Shown: positions 1-9,040 of the stretch, one piece after another
Layout of the letters: every line of letters begins with the position of its first letter
Numbering within the stretch: position 1 is the first letter of the stretch
From: Pseudoalteromonas byunsanensis
GTDB lineage: Bacteria > Pseudomonadota > Gammaproteobacteria > Enterobacterales > Alteromonadaceae
Length of the DNA stretch: 64,000 bases
NCBI RefSeq assembly: GCF_001854475.1
Contig: NZ_MNAN01000028.1
Coordinates: 227,640 to 291,639 of the forward strand
Direction of reading: 5' to 3'
Position numbers and translations under genes: made by a program
Notes under the pieces: model-generated
Database searches by the model: none
Seen by the model: only the letters and a program-made list of their open reading frames with translations
Told to the model about the DNA's origin: nothing

Positions 1-2158
1 CAGTAACTACATCACCAATATCAGGACCTAAGCCACTGTGAGGTAAGTTTGACCCCGCTAAATTTTGTTTCACATACAAGTCGGTTTCGATGACCTTCAT
101 ACCAAAGTTGCCTTTGAACATGTTGTATTCGAAGTTTGCCTGTAGGAAATAGCTAAATTCATTTAACTCTACATCGTAAGACGCACCAGCGTTTTCGGTA
201 CGTTGAACATTGCCAAATGTATCGAGATGGAACTGACGTGGATCGCGAAAGTTACTAGGGTCAATTGACCACATTGTAGGGATACCCTGTACACTGCCAT
301 AGCTAGAAACCTGACTAACGCTGGTGTATTTATCTAATCTAGCGGGGTTTAATAAGGTATAGGGTACCCAAGTACCCGCGGTGAGGTCGCCTACATCCTG
401 TGTTAGGTACTCTCCGGCAGCTGGATTACCCTCACAAGTTGCAGTGGTATGATATTGGTCAACGGCTTTCCACTGTGCAATGTCACAGCCATCACCAAAC
501 TGCGAGGTGTAGGTAAATTGATCGTGATCTACCTCGCGCTCCATAAAGCGAATGCCAAAATCTACGCTGGTAATAAAGGTCACGTCATCAAATTGGTAAT
601 TCCATTTTGTACTGAATGTATTTATTTCACCTTCATCGTCGGTATTACCTTCGGAAGAAAATGCGCCAATATGATATGAGTCAATGCTGCCCATGTAGTC
701 GGCAACACTCATCCTTCCTTGTCCACCATTGACCATTTGCCCAAAGCCGCTAAACACAGGGGACTCGCCACTGGCATTGTAACGTAGTAGGAAGCTGTCA
801 TCCTCAATACCACCGGGTGAAAATGCGGCATAACAACCACCTTGATCGCCAACAATGGTGTCATCGGCACCACAAAATTCGGCTGGGGTCAATTGCCCTG
901 GACCCGTTACTAGGGAGCCACTATCTACACTGAGCATATCGCCTTCACCGTAGCCATGGCGCATTCTTGCCGATGCGTGGGCACGTGTTGCGCGTACTTG
1001 ACCGGTAAGCGCTCCGCCATTATTAAAGTTAAGCTCCAAATTCAGGTTGGTTGATTTTTCGAAGTTGTTATTCACCTGAGTGAAGGTTTGTAGACGCCAT
1101 GGCTTCAAGTAGAAGTCATTAACAGCACCCCAAGGGTCGCCATTGGTATCGGTAAATGTATCGCCAGTCCAACCAGATTCAGTTGGGTAGGCATAGTCAT
1201 TAAAGCTGTACCAACGGTTATTTTGCGACAGACCTCTACGGTCATTAAAGCGCGACTGGTCTGTATAAAATGCTTCAAATACCAACTCAAACCCTTCACT
1301 TAAATCGGCTTGGAAAGCAAACTGATAGCCTTCACGTTCGCGTTTCTCCTGCTTATTAAAGGCAGCAAAGCCCTGTGGTACAACGTGACGAACATCTTCA
1401 CCTCGTGGATTTTGACCCCAAGTAAAGTTGTTGTTGGCCGCACCAATTCCGCCATTTTCAGAGGTGTCGAAATAACCGTTATAGTCGGTTGCTAAAGTTG
1501 CTTCCTGAGTCGCGGCTGAAAATAACACGCCCCATTTTTCAGCGTTGTAGCTGACCAAACCGGTTAATGTAGGATCGCTTTTTTCACTGATTGAGCCTTG
1601 TGTCACATCTGCAGAAACGTTGTATACCCAGCCTTCATTCATATTGAAGGGACGGCGAGTTTTTAAATCTACCGAGCCGGTAATACCCGATGCGGTGCGT
1701 TTCGTTTGGCTGGTTTTGTATACATCAACACCCGCGAAAAGCTGAGCGGGCAGATCACCAAAATTTGCACCTGAAGAGTCGATGGTAGTGGCACTTAAAA
1801 ACACTTCACCGTTGAGTGTGGTATCAACCTGGCCCATGCCACGAATTTGCACGGGTCCGCTTTCACCTGCGGTTCTTTCGACCTGTACGCCAGTGATCCG
1901 TTGTAGTGAATCGGAGATAGTGACATCAGGTAATTTGCCTATGTCTTCAGAGGCAATACCATCAACTTGTGATGCAGCAAAACGCTTAACGTTAATTGAT
2001 TTTACTGTACTGGCACGGATCCCTTTGACTTGAATTATTTCAATGTCTTCTTGCACTGTTGGACTATCTTGTGCGCTAGCATTGTGCACAATGCCCGCAG
2101 ATAGTGCGACAGCGATGGTTGACGATAGTACGCTGCGCTTAAATGTTTTGTTGGACAC
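1..2158 (-). CDS. TonB-dependent receptor, 3' end outside window
   Basis: Outer-membrane, TonB-driven transporter for a large substrate. Reading the minus strand from a GTG at 2158, behind a purine-rich AGGGGAAGAA ribosome site, gives an uninterrupted frame of about 719 codons that leaves the window at base 1. The N-terminus has a signal peptide (KRSVLSSTIAVALSAG...ASA), then a plug domain with VDGIASEDIGKLPDVTISDS and ITGVQVER, typical of the Xanthomonas/Caulobacter class of TonB receptors (TIGR01782-like), then long beta-barrel sequence rich in aromatic residues. The C-terminus is missing, so total length is unknown. It is transcribed divergently from the hexosaminidase/D-aminoacylase-type operon, so I infer import of (oxidised) chitooligosaccharides. 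The receptor family is certain; the substrate is inference. Confidence 0.93.
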   Translation of the reverse strand, partial: MSNKTFKRSVLSSTIAVALSAGIVHNASAQDSPTVQEDIEIIQVKGIRASTVKSINVKRFAASQVDGIASEDIGKLPDVTISDSLQRITGVQVERTAGESGPVQIRGMGQVDTTLNGEVFLSATTIDSSGANFGDLPAQLFAGVDVYKTSQTKRTASGITGSVDLKTRRPFNMNEGWVYNVSADVTQGSISEKSDPTLTGLVSYNAEKWGVLFSAATQEATLATDYNGYFDTSENGGIGAANNNFTWGQNPRGEDVRHVVPQGFAAFNKQEKREREGYQFAFQADLSEGFELVFEAFYTDQSRFNDRRGLSQNNRWYSFNDYAYPTESGWTGDTFTDTNGDPWGAVNDFYLKPWRLQTFTQVNNNFEKSTNLNLELNFNNGGALTGQVRATRAHASARMRHGYGEGDMLSVDSGSLVTGPGQLTPAEFCGADDTIVGDQGGCYAAFSPGGIEDDSFLLRYNASGESPVFSGFGQMVNGGQGRMSVADYMGSIDSYHIGAFSSEGNTDDEGEINTFSTKWNYQFDDVTFITSVDFGIRFMEREVDHDQFTYTSQFGDGCDIAQWKAVDQYHTTATCEGNPAAGEYLTQDVGDLTAGTWVPYTLLNPARLDKYTSVSQVSSYGSVQGIPTMWSIDPSNFRDPRQFHLDTFGNVQRTENAGASYDVELNEFSYFLQANFEYNMFKGNFGMKVIETDLYVKQNLAGSNLPHSGLGPDIGDVVT

Positions 2159-2348
2159 TTTCTTCCCCTTGTATCGTTTAGCAAATCAAGTTGACTGGAC
2201 TTGATATGTCTTAATTGTTGTGATGACTCATGTATTTCTAAAACCAAAGTGACAACGCTGTCATTCTATTTTAAAAAAATATGGATGGTCTGTATTTTTG
2301 AGCAACATAACGTTTAACTACTCATATTAAACCTTGCGTCATCAAGAC

Positions 2349-2470
2349 AAAGTAACAATGGCGCAAGACGTACTCATAACTTACCTGACCAGCTCAACGA
2401 TAGACCTTTGTTACTGACCACTTAGTTAGAAAGTAACATAAAAATATTGTTGAACTTGTTACTTTCTAAC
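2349..2470. promoter_or_regulatory. Putative operator cluster (AGTAACA half-sites) in divergent promoter region
   Basis: The 438-bp gap between the TonB receptor and the dehydratase holds four copies of a half-site close to AAAGTAACA: 2349-2357 (+), 2407-2415 (-), 2425-2438 (+) and 2457-2470 (-). The last two form a perfect 14-bp inverted repeat (GTTAGAAAGTAACA and its complement) with an 18-nt spacer. Position between divergent promoters and an RpiR-family gene second in the operon make this a candidate site for that regulator. Seen: the repeats. Inferred: the regulator. The rest of the gap is AT-rich with no other gene. Confidence 0.5.
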
Positions 2471-2596
2471 ACTATCATGGGCTGCAAAGCAAGCAGTTTG
2501 ATCAATATTTGTCTTGCTTTTGGCTATAAACTGACCTTGCTTGTATACCGCTACAGTAAGTTAATAAATAATTGTTACGAATTAATAAAAGGTGCT

Positions 2597-3823
2597 ATGT
2601 CTGAATTTTTGAAAGGCTCAGGTAAGCCTGAATTACTTGCGACTCAAGGTTGGAATATTTTGGCCGAGGAAGTGAGCTTTCCTGTCGCTGTTGTCAAACA
2701 AAGTGCCATATCTAATAACGCACGATGGATGGCGCAATATGCTTTACAAGCGGGTGTAAAGCTCGCTCCTCATGGAAAAACCACTATGTCGCCTGATTTG
2801 TTTAAGCAACAAATCGAACAAGGGGCGTGGGCCATTAGTTTAGCCACTGTGCCTCAGGTATTAAACGCGGTTGAGCAAGGTATTGATAGGATCATCCTAG
2901 CCAATCAACTGGTAGGTAAACACCACTTTGAATTGATAGCGCAGTTGCTAATACAGACAGATACTGAATTTTATTGCTTTGTAGACTCGCCAGACAATGC
3001 TCGCCAATTGGGGGAGTTTTTCCAGAAAAAAAACGTGTCACTAAATATTCTACTTGAAGTTGGCGTTGAAAATGGCCGTTGTGGGGTGCGCTCAAATGAA
3101 CAGGTATTTGAACTGTTAGGAGTGTGTCAGCAGTTTACAGCGTTGAATGTATGTGGGTTGAGTTTTTATGAAGGGGTGATAGCAACAAAACACGCAGTAG
3201 AGCAAATCAATGCTTTCGTTAATGACATTATGGCTATGGCCGTTCAGATTCAACAGCACCATGGGTTTGCTGTAGATAGACCTATCATTACAGGAGCGGG
3301 CTCTGCTTGGTACGATGTGGTTGCAAAAGCCATGAATACAAGTAAAACCTGTGAACGATTTACGTACGTGCTGCGTCCAGGTTGCTACCTTATTCATGAT
3401 ACGGGCATTTACCAGACAGCCCAGCAACAGGTTGAAAAACGCTGTCAGCTGGCATGTGACATAACAGGCTCTTTAACATCGGGTTTGTACCTTTGGGCCT
3501 ATGTGGTGTCGCGTGCTCAGCCTAATCAAGTAATCATTGGGCTAGGTAAGCGTGATGTTGCTTTTGATGCTGGATTACCCACACCAGAATTAACCTTTGC
3601 TCCACAGAGCCAAAAGCTTGATAAAGCGCCTTGTACGTTTCGAGTGACACATATAATGGACCAACATTGCATGATGAGTGTTGCATCAGACTCCACGCTT
3701 AAAGTGGGTGATTTGGTCTGTTTCTCATCCTCTCACCCTTGTTTAACATTCGATAAGTGGCGACAAATCGGCGTGGTTGAAGATGAATGGGTGATCAATA
3801 AAACATTAACTACTTATTTTTGA
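2597..3823 (+). CDS. PLP-dependent D-amino acid / D-glucosaminate dehydratase (DSD1 / D-threonine aldolase family)
   Basis: A fold-type III PLP enzyme of 408 aa. The start ATG at 2597 follows AAAGGTG; an in-frame extension to 2447 exists but lacks a family-like sequence. The PLP lysine is Lys61 in KLAPHGKTTMSP, and the C-terminal metal-site region of the D-serine dehydratase/D-threonine aldolase group is present (HIMDQHCMMSV). Members deaminate D-Ser, D-Thr or D-glucosaminate. Because the operon also encodes an N-acyl amidohydrolase, RidA and a KDG-type kinase, the likely reaction is D-glucosaminate to 2-keto-3-deoxygluconate plus ammonia. A generic D-amino acid deaminase role is the alternative. 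The regulator gene starts 11 nt downstream. Confidence 0.85.
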   Translation: MSEFLKGSGKPELLATQGWNILAEEVSFPVAVVKQSAISNNARWMAQYALQAGVKLAPHGKTTMSPDLFKQQIEQGAWAISLATVPQVLNAVEQGIDRIILANQLVGKHHFELIAQLLIQTDTEFYCFVDSPDNARQLGEFFQKKNVSLNILLEVGVENGRCGVRSNEQVFELLGVCQQFTALNVCGLSFYEGVIATKHAVEQINAFVNDIMAMAVQIQQHHGFAVDRPIITGAGSAWYDVVAKAMNTSKTCERFTYVLRPGCYLIHDTGIYQTAQQQVEKRCQLACDITGSLTSGLYLWAYVVSRAQPNQVIIGLGKRDVAFDAGLPTPELTFAPQSQKLDKAPCTFRVTHIMDQHCMMSVASDSTLKVGDLVCFSSSHPCLTFDKWRQIGVVEDEWVINKTLTTYF

Positions 3824-3834
3824 GGGGCTTTGCA

Positions 3835-4707
3835 ATGGACATTATTGACAAAATATCACAAGGAATGGGGCATTTTAGCCGAGCGGAGCAAAAAGTTGCC
3901 AAACTAATCCTGTCAGACCTTCATTTTGCAGCCAGTGCTTCAATCAATGAATTAGCACAACGAGCGCAGGTAAGCCATGCGAGTATTACGCGTCTTGCAA
4001 AAAGTTTGCAGTGCGAAAATGTGCGCGATCTTAAACTGCAATTGGCAAAGTCAACCGCGGTTGGTGAGAGATTCTTAGGTACATCTTTGGTTGAGCGGGA
4101 GAATATTTCACATGTTTACTCATCAATTCAAGAGATTTTAAACCTCAATGCCGGACTCATTGAAGAGCATGTGGTGCAACAAGCCTGTGATGCTATTTGT
4201 AGCGCTCGCCATTGTTTGATTTATGGTGTGGGTGGAGGGAGTAGTATGTTGGCTACTGAGTGTCAAAACCGTTTGTTCCGCTTGGATATATTGAGTAACG
4301 CTCACAGTGACCCCATGCTGATGAGGATGACAGCATCAACCATCAATAAAAATGATGTTGTTATTAGCTTGTCTATCAGTGGTGTAAGCCCAGATGTGAC
4401 TGATGCAACCCGTATAGCGAAAGAATATGGTGCGGTGGTGATTGCTATTTGTCCAGAAGGGGAGCTATCAGCGTTGGCCGACTTTCACCTGCCAATTAAG
4501 ACACAAGAGAGTGACTATATTTTTAAACCCAGTGCAGCACGCTATGTCATGATGGCCGCGGTGGACATATTGTCCAGTGAAGTGGCGATGAAAAACCAAC
4601 GCCGCTCAAAAGAAAAGCTGCGACGTCTAAAGATGCAGCTTGATAAGCATCGTAATGAAGCCAGTGGAGCCGAGCCAGTGGATACACGTTTTCCGTTGGG
4701 AGATTGA
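3835..4707 (+). CDS. RpiR/MurR-family transcriptional regulator
   Basis: Regulator of 290 aa. ATG at 3835 follows GAGGGG with good spacing; the frame is open back to 3820 but that start overlaps the previous stop. Residues 1-77 are an HTH_6 domain (ASINELAQRAQVSHASITRL is the helix-turn-helix). Residues about 120-255 are a SIS sugar-phosphate-binding domain (YGVGGGSSMLA, SLSISGVSPDVTDATRIAKE). The tail is basic and then acidic. Encoded inside the operon it probably controls, it likely senses a phosphorylated keto-deoxy sugar or similar intermediate. In the Pseudoalteromonas oxidative chitin pathway the cluster has its own dedicated regulator. Repressor or activator cannot be told from sequence. 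Confidence 0.9.
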   Translation: MDIIDKISQGMGHFSRAEQKVAKLILSDLHFAASASINELAQRAQVSHASITRLAKSLQCENVRDLKLQLAKSTAVGERFLGTSLVERENISHVYSSIQEILNLNAGLIEEHVVQQACDAICSARHCLIYGVGGGSSMLATECQNRLFRLDILSNAHSDPMLMRMTASTINKNDVVISLSISGVSPDVTDATRIAKEYGAVVIAICPEGELSALADFHLPIKTQESDYIFKPSAARYVMMAAVDILSSEVAMKNQRRSKEKLRRLKMQLDKHRNEASGAEPVDTRFPLGD

Positions 4708-4710
4708 ATT

Positions 4711-6183
4711 ATGATAGGCACTGAAACTGTGGATACAGTTATTCACAATGTGTTGATTTACAACGGTGAGTATTGTGAACCGAAACTTGGTGGTGTTGCC
4801 ATATTAGGCGAACATATAGTCGCAGTTGAAGACGTATCACATTGTTGTGCCAAGCACTACATTGACGGACAAGGTCATGTACTGGCGCCAGGGTTTATAG
4901 ACGTACATACCCATGATGATTTAGAAGTACTGCGCAACCCACACATGCTTTGCAAACTGAGTCAGGGCGTAACAACAGTCATCACTGGCAACTGTGGAAT
5001 AAGTGCTGCGCCATTTCAAGATAGTGCAAAGCTGGTTGACCCCATTAACTTACTCGGTGATGAAGCTGAGTTTGAGTTTGCCACACTCGCTGATTATCAA
5101 GACCGTTATAACAAAGTTAGGCCAAGCGTTAATACGGCTATGCTAATAGGTCACACGTCGCTTAGAGCACAAGTGATGTCGGCGCTAGATCGCACTGCAA
5201 CAGCACAAGAAATTGCGCAAATGAAAACGTTACTGAGCGAAGCGCTCGCGGATGGGGCGATTGGTTTTAGTACAGGGCTTGCTTATGGCAATGCCAATGC
5301 GGCGAGTGCTAGCGAGGTATGCGAGTTAATTCGCTGCTTAGTACCTTACAACGGAATATATACAACACACTTGCGCACCGAATTTGACGCTATTTTAGAC
5401 GCTATGGATGAAGCGTTTGAAAGCGCTAGGAGTGCACAAGTGCCTTTGGTCATTTCTCATTTGAAGTGTGCAGGAAAAAACAACTGGGGCAGGGCAAAAC
5501 AGATATTAGCGCATTTAGAAAAACGGCGACAGCAACAGTCTGTTTGTTGCGATTGCTATCCCTACGCAGCCAGTTCAAGTACCTTGGATCTAAAGCAGGT
5601 AACGGACAACAATGAGATTTTCATCACTTGGTCTGAATCTCATCCCGAAATGGCGCAGAAAACACTTAAAGACATCGCCAGTAAGTGGCATGTGTCTTTA
5701 TATGAAGCAGCACAAAGACTTAGACCCGCAGGCGCAGTATATCACTGCATGGACGAGCAGGATGTACAGGACATTGTTTGTCATGAACATACTATGATAG
5801 GTTCGGATGGACTGCCTTGTGATCCTCACCCACACCCTAGATTGTGGGGAACTTTTCCACGTGTTTTGGGTAAATATGCGCGTCAGTTAAATACCCTAGA
5901 GTTATCTTTAGCCATCCATAAAATGACAGCGTTATCATCGAGGGCGTTTGGACTTAAAAAACGTGGTGAGATCAAAGTGGGCTACTTTGCTGATTTGGTA
6001 CTTTTTGATGCAAATACGGTTTCGGATCAGGCCACGTACAGCCAGCCTCACAAACAGGCTCGAGGGATAAAACACGTTTGGGTTAATGGTCGTAGCAGCT
6101 TCAAAGAAGGAGATAACCAATCCAACATTCAACACAGACAAAGAGCAGGGCGGTTTTTAGCCCGTTCACTAGATAAGGAGTAA
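4711..6183 (+). CDS. N-acyl-D-amino acid / N-acetyl-D-glucosaminate amidohydrolase (D-aminoacylase family)
   Basis: Amidohydrolase-superfamily metalloenzyme of 490 aa, normal for D-aminoacylase. Visible metal-site motifs are His66 and His68 in DVHTHDD, Cys95 in TGNCG, the HL-RTE and ISHLKCAG segments near residues 220-255, and a late SDG motif (IGSDGLPCDPHPHPR). No signal peptide, so it is cytoplasmic. The family removes the acyl group from N-acyl-D-amino acids; N-acetyl-D-glucosaminate (GlcNAc1A) has the same N-acetyl-alpha-amino acid core, and the neighbouring dehydratase, kinase and hexosaminidase favour that substrate. Ribosome site GGAG lies 8 nt before the ATG. Family is secure; substrate is inferred from context. 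Confidence 0.88.
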   Translation: MIGTETVDTVIHNVLIYNGEYCEPKLGGVAILGEHIVAVEDVSHCCAKHYIDGQGHVLAPGFIDVHTHDDLEVLRNPHMLCKLSQGVTTVITGNCGISAAPFQDSAKLVDPINLLGDEAEFEFATLADYQDRYNKVRPSVNTAMLIGHTSLRAQVMSALDRTATAQEIAQMKTLLSEALADGAIGFSTGLAYGNANAASASEVCELIRCLVPYNGIYTTHLRTEFDAILDAMDEAFESARSAQVPLVISHLKCAGKNNWGRAKQILAHLEKRRQQQSVCCDCYPYAASSSTLDLKQVTDNNEIFITWSESHPEMAQKTLKDIASKWHVSLYEAAQRLRPAGAVYHCMDEQDVQDIVCHEHTMIGSDGLPCDPHPHPRLWGTFPRVLGKYARQLNTLELSLAIHKMTALSSRAFGLKKRGEIKVGYFADLVLFDANTVSDQATYSQPHKQARGIKHVWVNGRSSFKEGDNQSNIQHRQRAGRFLARSLDKE

Positions 6184-6189
6184 ATAACA

Positions 6190-6576
6190 ATGACAATTAG
6201 ACGAATTGGTGCTGAAGGTGGCACGGGAACGGGTGGTCAGCATTTACCCTTTGCCAGAGCGGTAGAAGCGGGTGGGTGGTTACGTGTGTCGGGGCAAACG
6301 CCGATGCGTGATGGTGAAGTAGTCGAGGGAGGCATTATTGAGCAAAGTAAAATCGCCCTAGATAACTGTGTTGCCATTATGGAGGAAGCGGGTTACGGGC
6401 TTGAGCATGTTACCCATGTATCGGTGATATTAACCGATGCGCGTTATTTTCAGTCCTTTAATAAGGTGTTTGCGCAGTACTTTAGTGCACATCCTCCAGC
6501 GCGTATTTGCATGGTCGCGGACTTGGTTGTGAATTGCAAAGTGGAAGTTGATGTCACCTGTTATAAAGGTGATTAA
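6190..6576 (+). CDS. RidA family enamine/imine deaminase
   Basis: RidA (YjgF/YER057c/UK114) protein of 128 aa, the family's usual length. The conserved substrate arginine lies in PPARICMVADL, and the sequence runs from GGQHLPFARAVEAGGWLRVSG to a C-terminal EVDVTCYKGD. RidA proteins hydrolyse the enamine/imine released by PLP-dependent dehydratases. A PLP dehydratase three genes upstream supplies exactly such a product, so the likely role is to speed conversion of the imine to the 2-keto acid and prevent damage by 2-aminoacrylate-type compounds. Ribosome site GGAG with a 9-nt spacer overlaps the previous gene's stop. Confidence 0.93.
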   Translation: MTIRRIGAEGGTGTGGQHLPFARAVEAGGWLRVSGQTPMRDGEVVEGGIIEQSKIALDNCVAIMEEAGYGLEHVTHVSVILTDARYFQSFNKVFAQYFSAHPPARICMVADLVVNCKVEVDVTCYKGD

Positions 6577-6632
6577 CTCATAAGAGATGACACCGCAACG
6601 GCGTCTAGCAAAAGAGCAAAGAGGAGGGGGAG

Positions 6633-8069
6633 ATGACAACGCAACAGAGTTTTTTCTTGTTGGCTTTTGCAGGCTACTTATTAGTTATGGTGGTGATTAG
6701 CTGGTGGGTATCTCGTTGGCAAAAGTCATCCAGTGACTTTTTACTTGCAGGCAGAAGAGTACCCTTATTGCTAACCTTGGGAACAACCGTGGCGACTATG
6801 GTTGGTACGGGGTCCTCAATGGGGGCTGTTGGCTTTGCCTATGAAAATGCATGGGCCGGGGCTTTATATGGCATAGGTGGAGCACTGGGCATTTTACTGT
6901 TAGCTTGGTTATTTGCACCAGCTAGAGAACAAAACTTTTCTACCATGAGTGAAGAGCTTGCCAGCTATGTGGACAATCATCCTTTGGTAAAGAAGTTACT
7001 GGCTTTGCTTATTTATAGCGCCAGTATAGGGTGGTTGGGCGCACACCTGATAGGCGGTGGCATGTATTTATCTTGGCTGACCGGTATTGAACAAGGGCAA
7101 GCTAAGCTGATTATTGGTATCGGTTTGGCGGTTTATGTGACTATCGGAGGCTACAGTGCAGTGGTGTGGACTGATGCAATTCAAGCGGTACTGCTTTTCA
7201 TCGGTTTTGTATTAATGGCCTATTTTGCAGTTGCTCATGTGGGTGGGTTAAGTGCGATACAGCACAGTGAAAGAGTTGTTGATAGTGGCTTTTTATCCGT
7301 CAATAAAATAGGCGTAATGCCTGCGATATCTTTAGCTATTGCAGTATTGGTTGGGGTGTTAGCAACCCCTTCGTTTCGTCAGCGTATATACTCCGCTCAA
7401 AGTGTGAGCAGTGTACGCCAATCCTTTGTTATTTCAGGTGGACTTTATCTGTTCTTTTCGGTTATTCCTGCACTAATTGGCATCAGTGCTTATTTACTTA
7501 ATAATCAGCTTGATAACCCCGCTTATGCGTTTCCTTACATGGCTCTGAATAGTTTGCCCTTATTGTTAGGTGGGTTGATCATTCTAGCTGGATTGTCTGC
7601 CACCTTATCCAGTGCCAGCTCCGATGCGATTGCTGGAGTGAGCGTTCTGGTGGACGATATTTATCAATGGTTGTTTAACAACAGTATGCCCGAGCAGCAC
7701 CAGCTTTTAATTTCACGTATTGCTATGTTGCTCACAGTCGCTTTAGCCTTAATTATGGCGTTGTTATCCAATAATATTATCAGTTACATAACTCATATGA
7801 TTGCGATGGTGATGAGTGGACTGTGCGTGATGGGCCTACTGGGTAGGTTTTGGCGGGGCTATACATGGCAAGGTGCACTGGCAACTCTGTTTAGCAGTGT
7901 CATTGGGGCATTGGTGGTTGCTGAGCAAGCCAATTGGCTTGCATGGTTTGGTAATCCAGTGGTGCCTGCGTTGTGCAGTGCAATCGTTTTTGGAGTGCTA
8001 GTTAGCAAGCTAACTAAAAACGACTGGAGGAAAAAGGCACGTAGCGCCGTGGGGCAAACATCATTATGA
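6633..8069 (+). CDS. Sodium:solute symporter (SSS family)
   Basis: Inner-membrane Na+-coupled symporter of 478 aa with about 13 hydrophobic helices. Family features include the early KSSSDFLLAGRRVPLLLT stretch, the GTTVATMVGTGSSMGAVGFA helix and the Na+-site region LIILAGLSATLSSASSDAIAG. The start ATG follows a very strong GAGGAGGGGGAG ribosome site. It probably imports the monomer released in the periplasm by the hexosaminidase two genes downstream (GlcNAc1A if the oxidative chitin assignment holds). Its stop overlaps the kinase start (ATGA), so the two are translationally coupled. Confidence 0.9.
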   Translation: MTTQQSFFLLAFAGYLLVMVVISWWVSRWQKSSSDFLLAGRRVPLLLTLGTTVATMVGTGSSMGAVGFAYENAWAGALYGIGGALGILLLAWLFAPAREQNFSTMSEELASYVDNHPLVKKLLALLIYSASIGWLGAHLIGGGMYLSWLTGIEQGQAKLIIGIGLAVYVTIGGYSAVVWTDAIQAVLLFIGFVLMAYFAVAHVGGLSAIQHSERVVDSGFLSVNKIGVMPAISLAIAVLVGVLATPSFRQRIYSAQSVSSVRQSFVISGGLYLFFSVIPALIGISAYLLNNQLDNPAYAFPYMALNSLPLLLGGLIILAGLSATLSSASSDAIAGVSVLVDDIYQWLFNNSMPEQHQLLISRIAMLLTVALALIMALLSNNIISYITHMIAMVMSGLCVMGLLGRFWRGYTWQGALATLFSSVIGALVVAEQANWLAWFGNPVVPALCSAIVFGVLVSKLTKNDWRKKARSAVGQTSL

Positions 8070-9040
8070 GCATAGAAACAAAAAAACTGGTGTTTTTCGG
8101 TGAATGTATGGTTGAACACCGAGCCGACGGCAGCTCGTTTTTTGGCGGTGATACATTTAACACCGCTTGGTACTGCAAACACTTGTGTGCTCAGCTTCCA
8201 CAAGCACCCTTTGCAGTCTATTATGCCAGTGCAATCGGAGCGACAACTCAAGAAGAGTGCGGGTTTAGGCAGTTGCTGACTCAAAACGTCATCGACGATG
8301 AGTTCTTGCTGGTACATCCGCAGCGGAAGATGGGAAGCTACTGGGTCAGTCATGATCAATATGGCAATCGCACATTTCGTTTCGATAGAGCCAATAGTGC
8401 AGCGCGCGTCTATTTTGAGTTGGATGAAACACTGAGTTATGCGCTCTCTCATGGTGCAATTGATGCAATTTACCTTTCGGGTATCAGCTTAGCTATTTTG
8501 TCCGTCTCAGATAGAAGTTATTTGATTGATAAACTAAGAGAATTTAAGCATCGTGGTGGTATTATCATTTTTGATAATAACTATCGGGCCTGCTTGTGGG
8601 AAGATATCAGCCCTCAACAAGATTATCGAGCATTGATGGCAATAGCTGACATTGCCTTTTTAACCGATGAAGACGAATACGCTTTGTATGGAATAAATAA
8701 CACAAAAGAAATCATCGAATTACATTCAAGTTTGAGTCGTCAAAGACAATTACTAGTGATCCGTCAAGGAGCTGCGCCATGTGTACTTTATTGCAGTGAA
8801 ACCAAAACTTGTATTGAGGTGCCAGCATGCCCACTTGAGCCTCAGGCCGTGTTGGATACCTGTGCAGCAGGGGACGCATTTGCAGCAGGGTTTGTAATTA
8901 ACTTTTTACTTGGCAACGACATCGTAGCTAGTGCAACTTTTGCTCACCAACTGGCAGCCGTAGTGATCCAATATCATGGGGCACTAATCTCACCATTATT
9001 ATTACCCAAATTGCTAAATCAGGAGTACTTTGTTGAATAA
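8066..9040 (+). CDS. PfkB-family sugar kinase, probably 2-keto-3-deoxygluconate kinase
   Basis: Carbohydrate kinase of 324 aa. The N-terminal FFGECMVEHR and GGDTFNTAWY segments match KdgK-type PfkB kinases. The C-terminal PfkB signature is DTCAAGDAFAAGF at about residues 264-276: the catalytic Asp is kept, but the usual GAGD anion-hole reads AAGD. The predicted reaction is KDG + ATP to KDPG, which the Eda encoded at 33968 would then cleave. It overlaps the symporter by 4 nt and runs into the hexosaminidase gene, showing one operon. KDG as substrate is inferred from family plus context. Confidence 0.85.
   Translation: MSIETKKLVFFGECMVEHRADGSSFFGGDTFNTAWYCKHLCAQLPQAPFAVYYASAIGATTQEECGFRQLLTQNVIDDEFLLVHPQRKMGSYWVSHDQYGNRTFRFDRANSAARVYFELDETLSYALSHGAIDAIYLSGISLAILSVSDRSYLIDKLREFKHRGGIIIFDNNYRACLWEDISPQQDYRALMAIADIAFLTDEDEYALYGINNTKEIIELHSSLSRQRQLLVIRQGAAPCVLYCSETKTCIEVPACPLEPQAVLDTCAAGDAFAAGFVINFLLGNDIVASATFAHQLAAVVIQYHGALISPLLLPKLLNQEYFVE

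Noticed and set aside
449..2033. Several frames of 60-83 codons on both strands at the left edge.
   Set aside because: They lie across the TonB receptor reading frame, which continues without stop to base 1 and shows clear family motifs.
2425..2470. The 14-bp inverted repeat as a terminator for the region upstream.
   Set aside because: No gene ends here and no T-run follows; it lies between divergent promoters, so an operator is more plausible.
7859..8452. A 197-codon minus-strand frame.
   Set aside because: It is antisense to the symporter end and kinase start, which overlap and show strong family motifs; no ribosome site or recognisable domain supports it.
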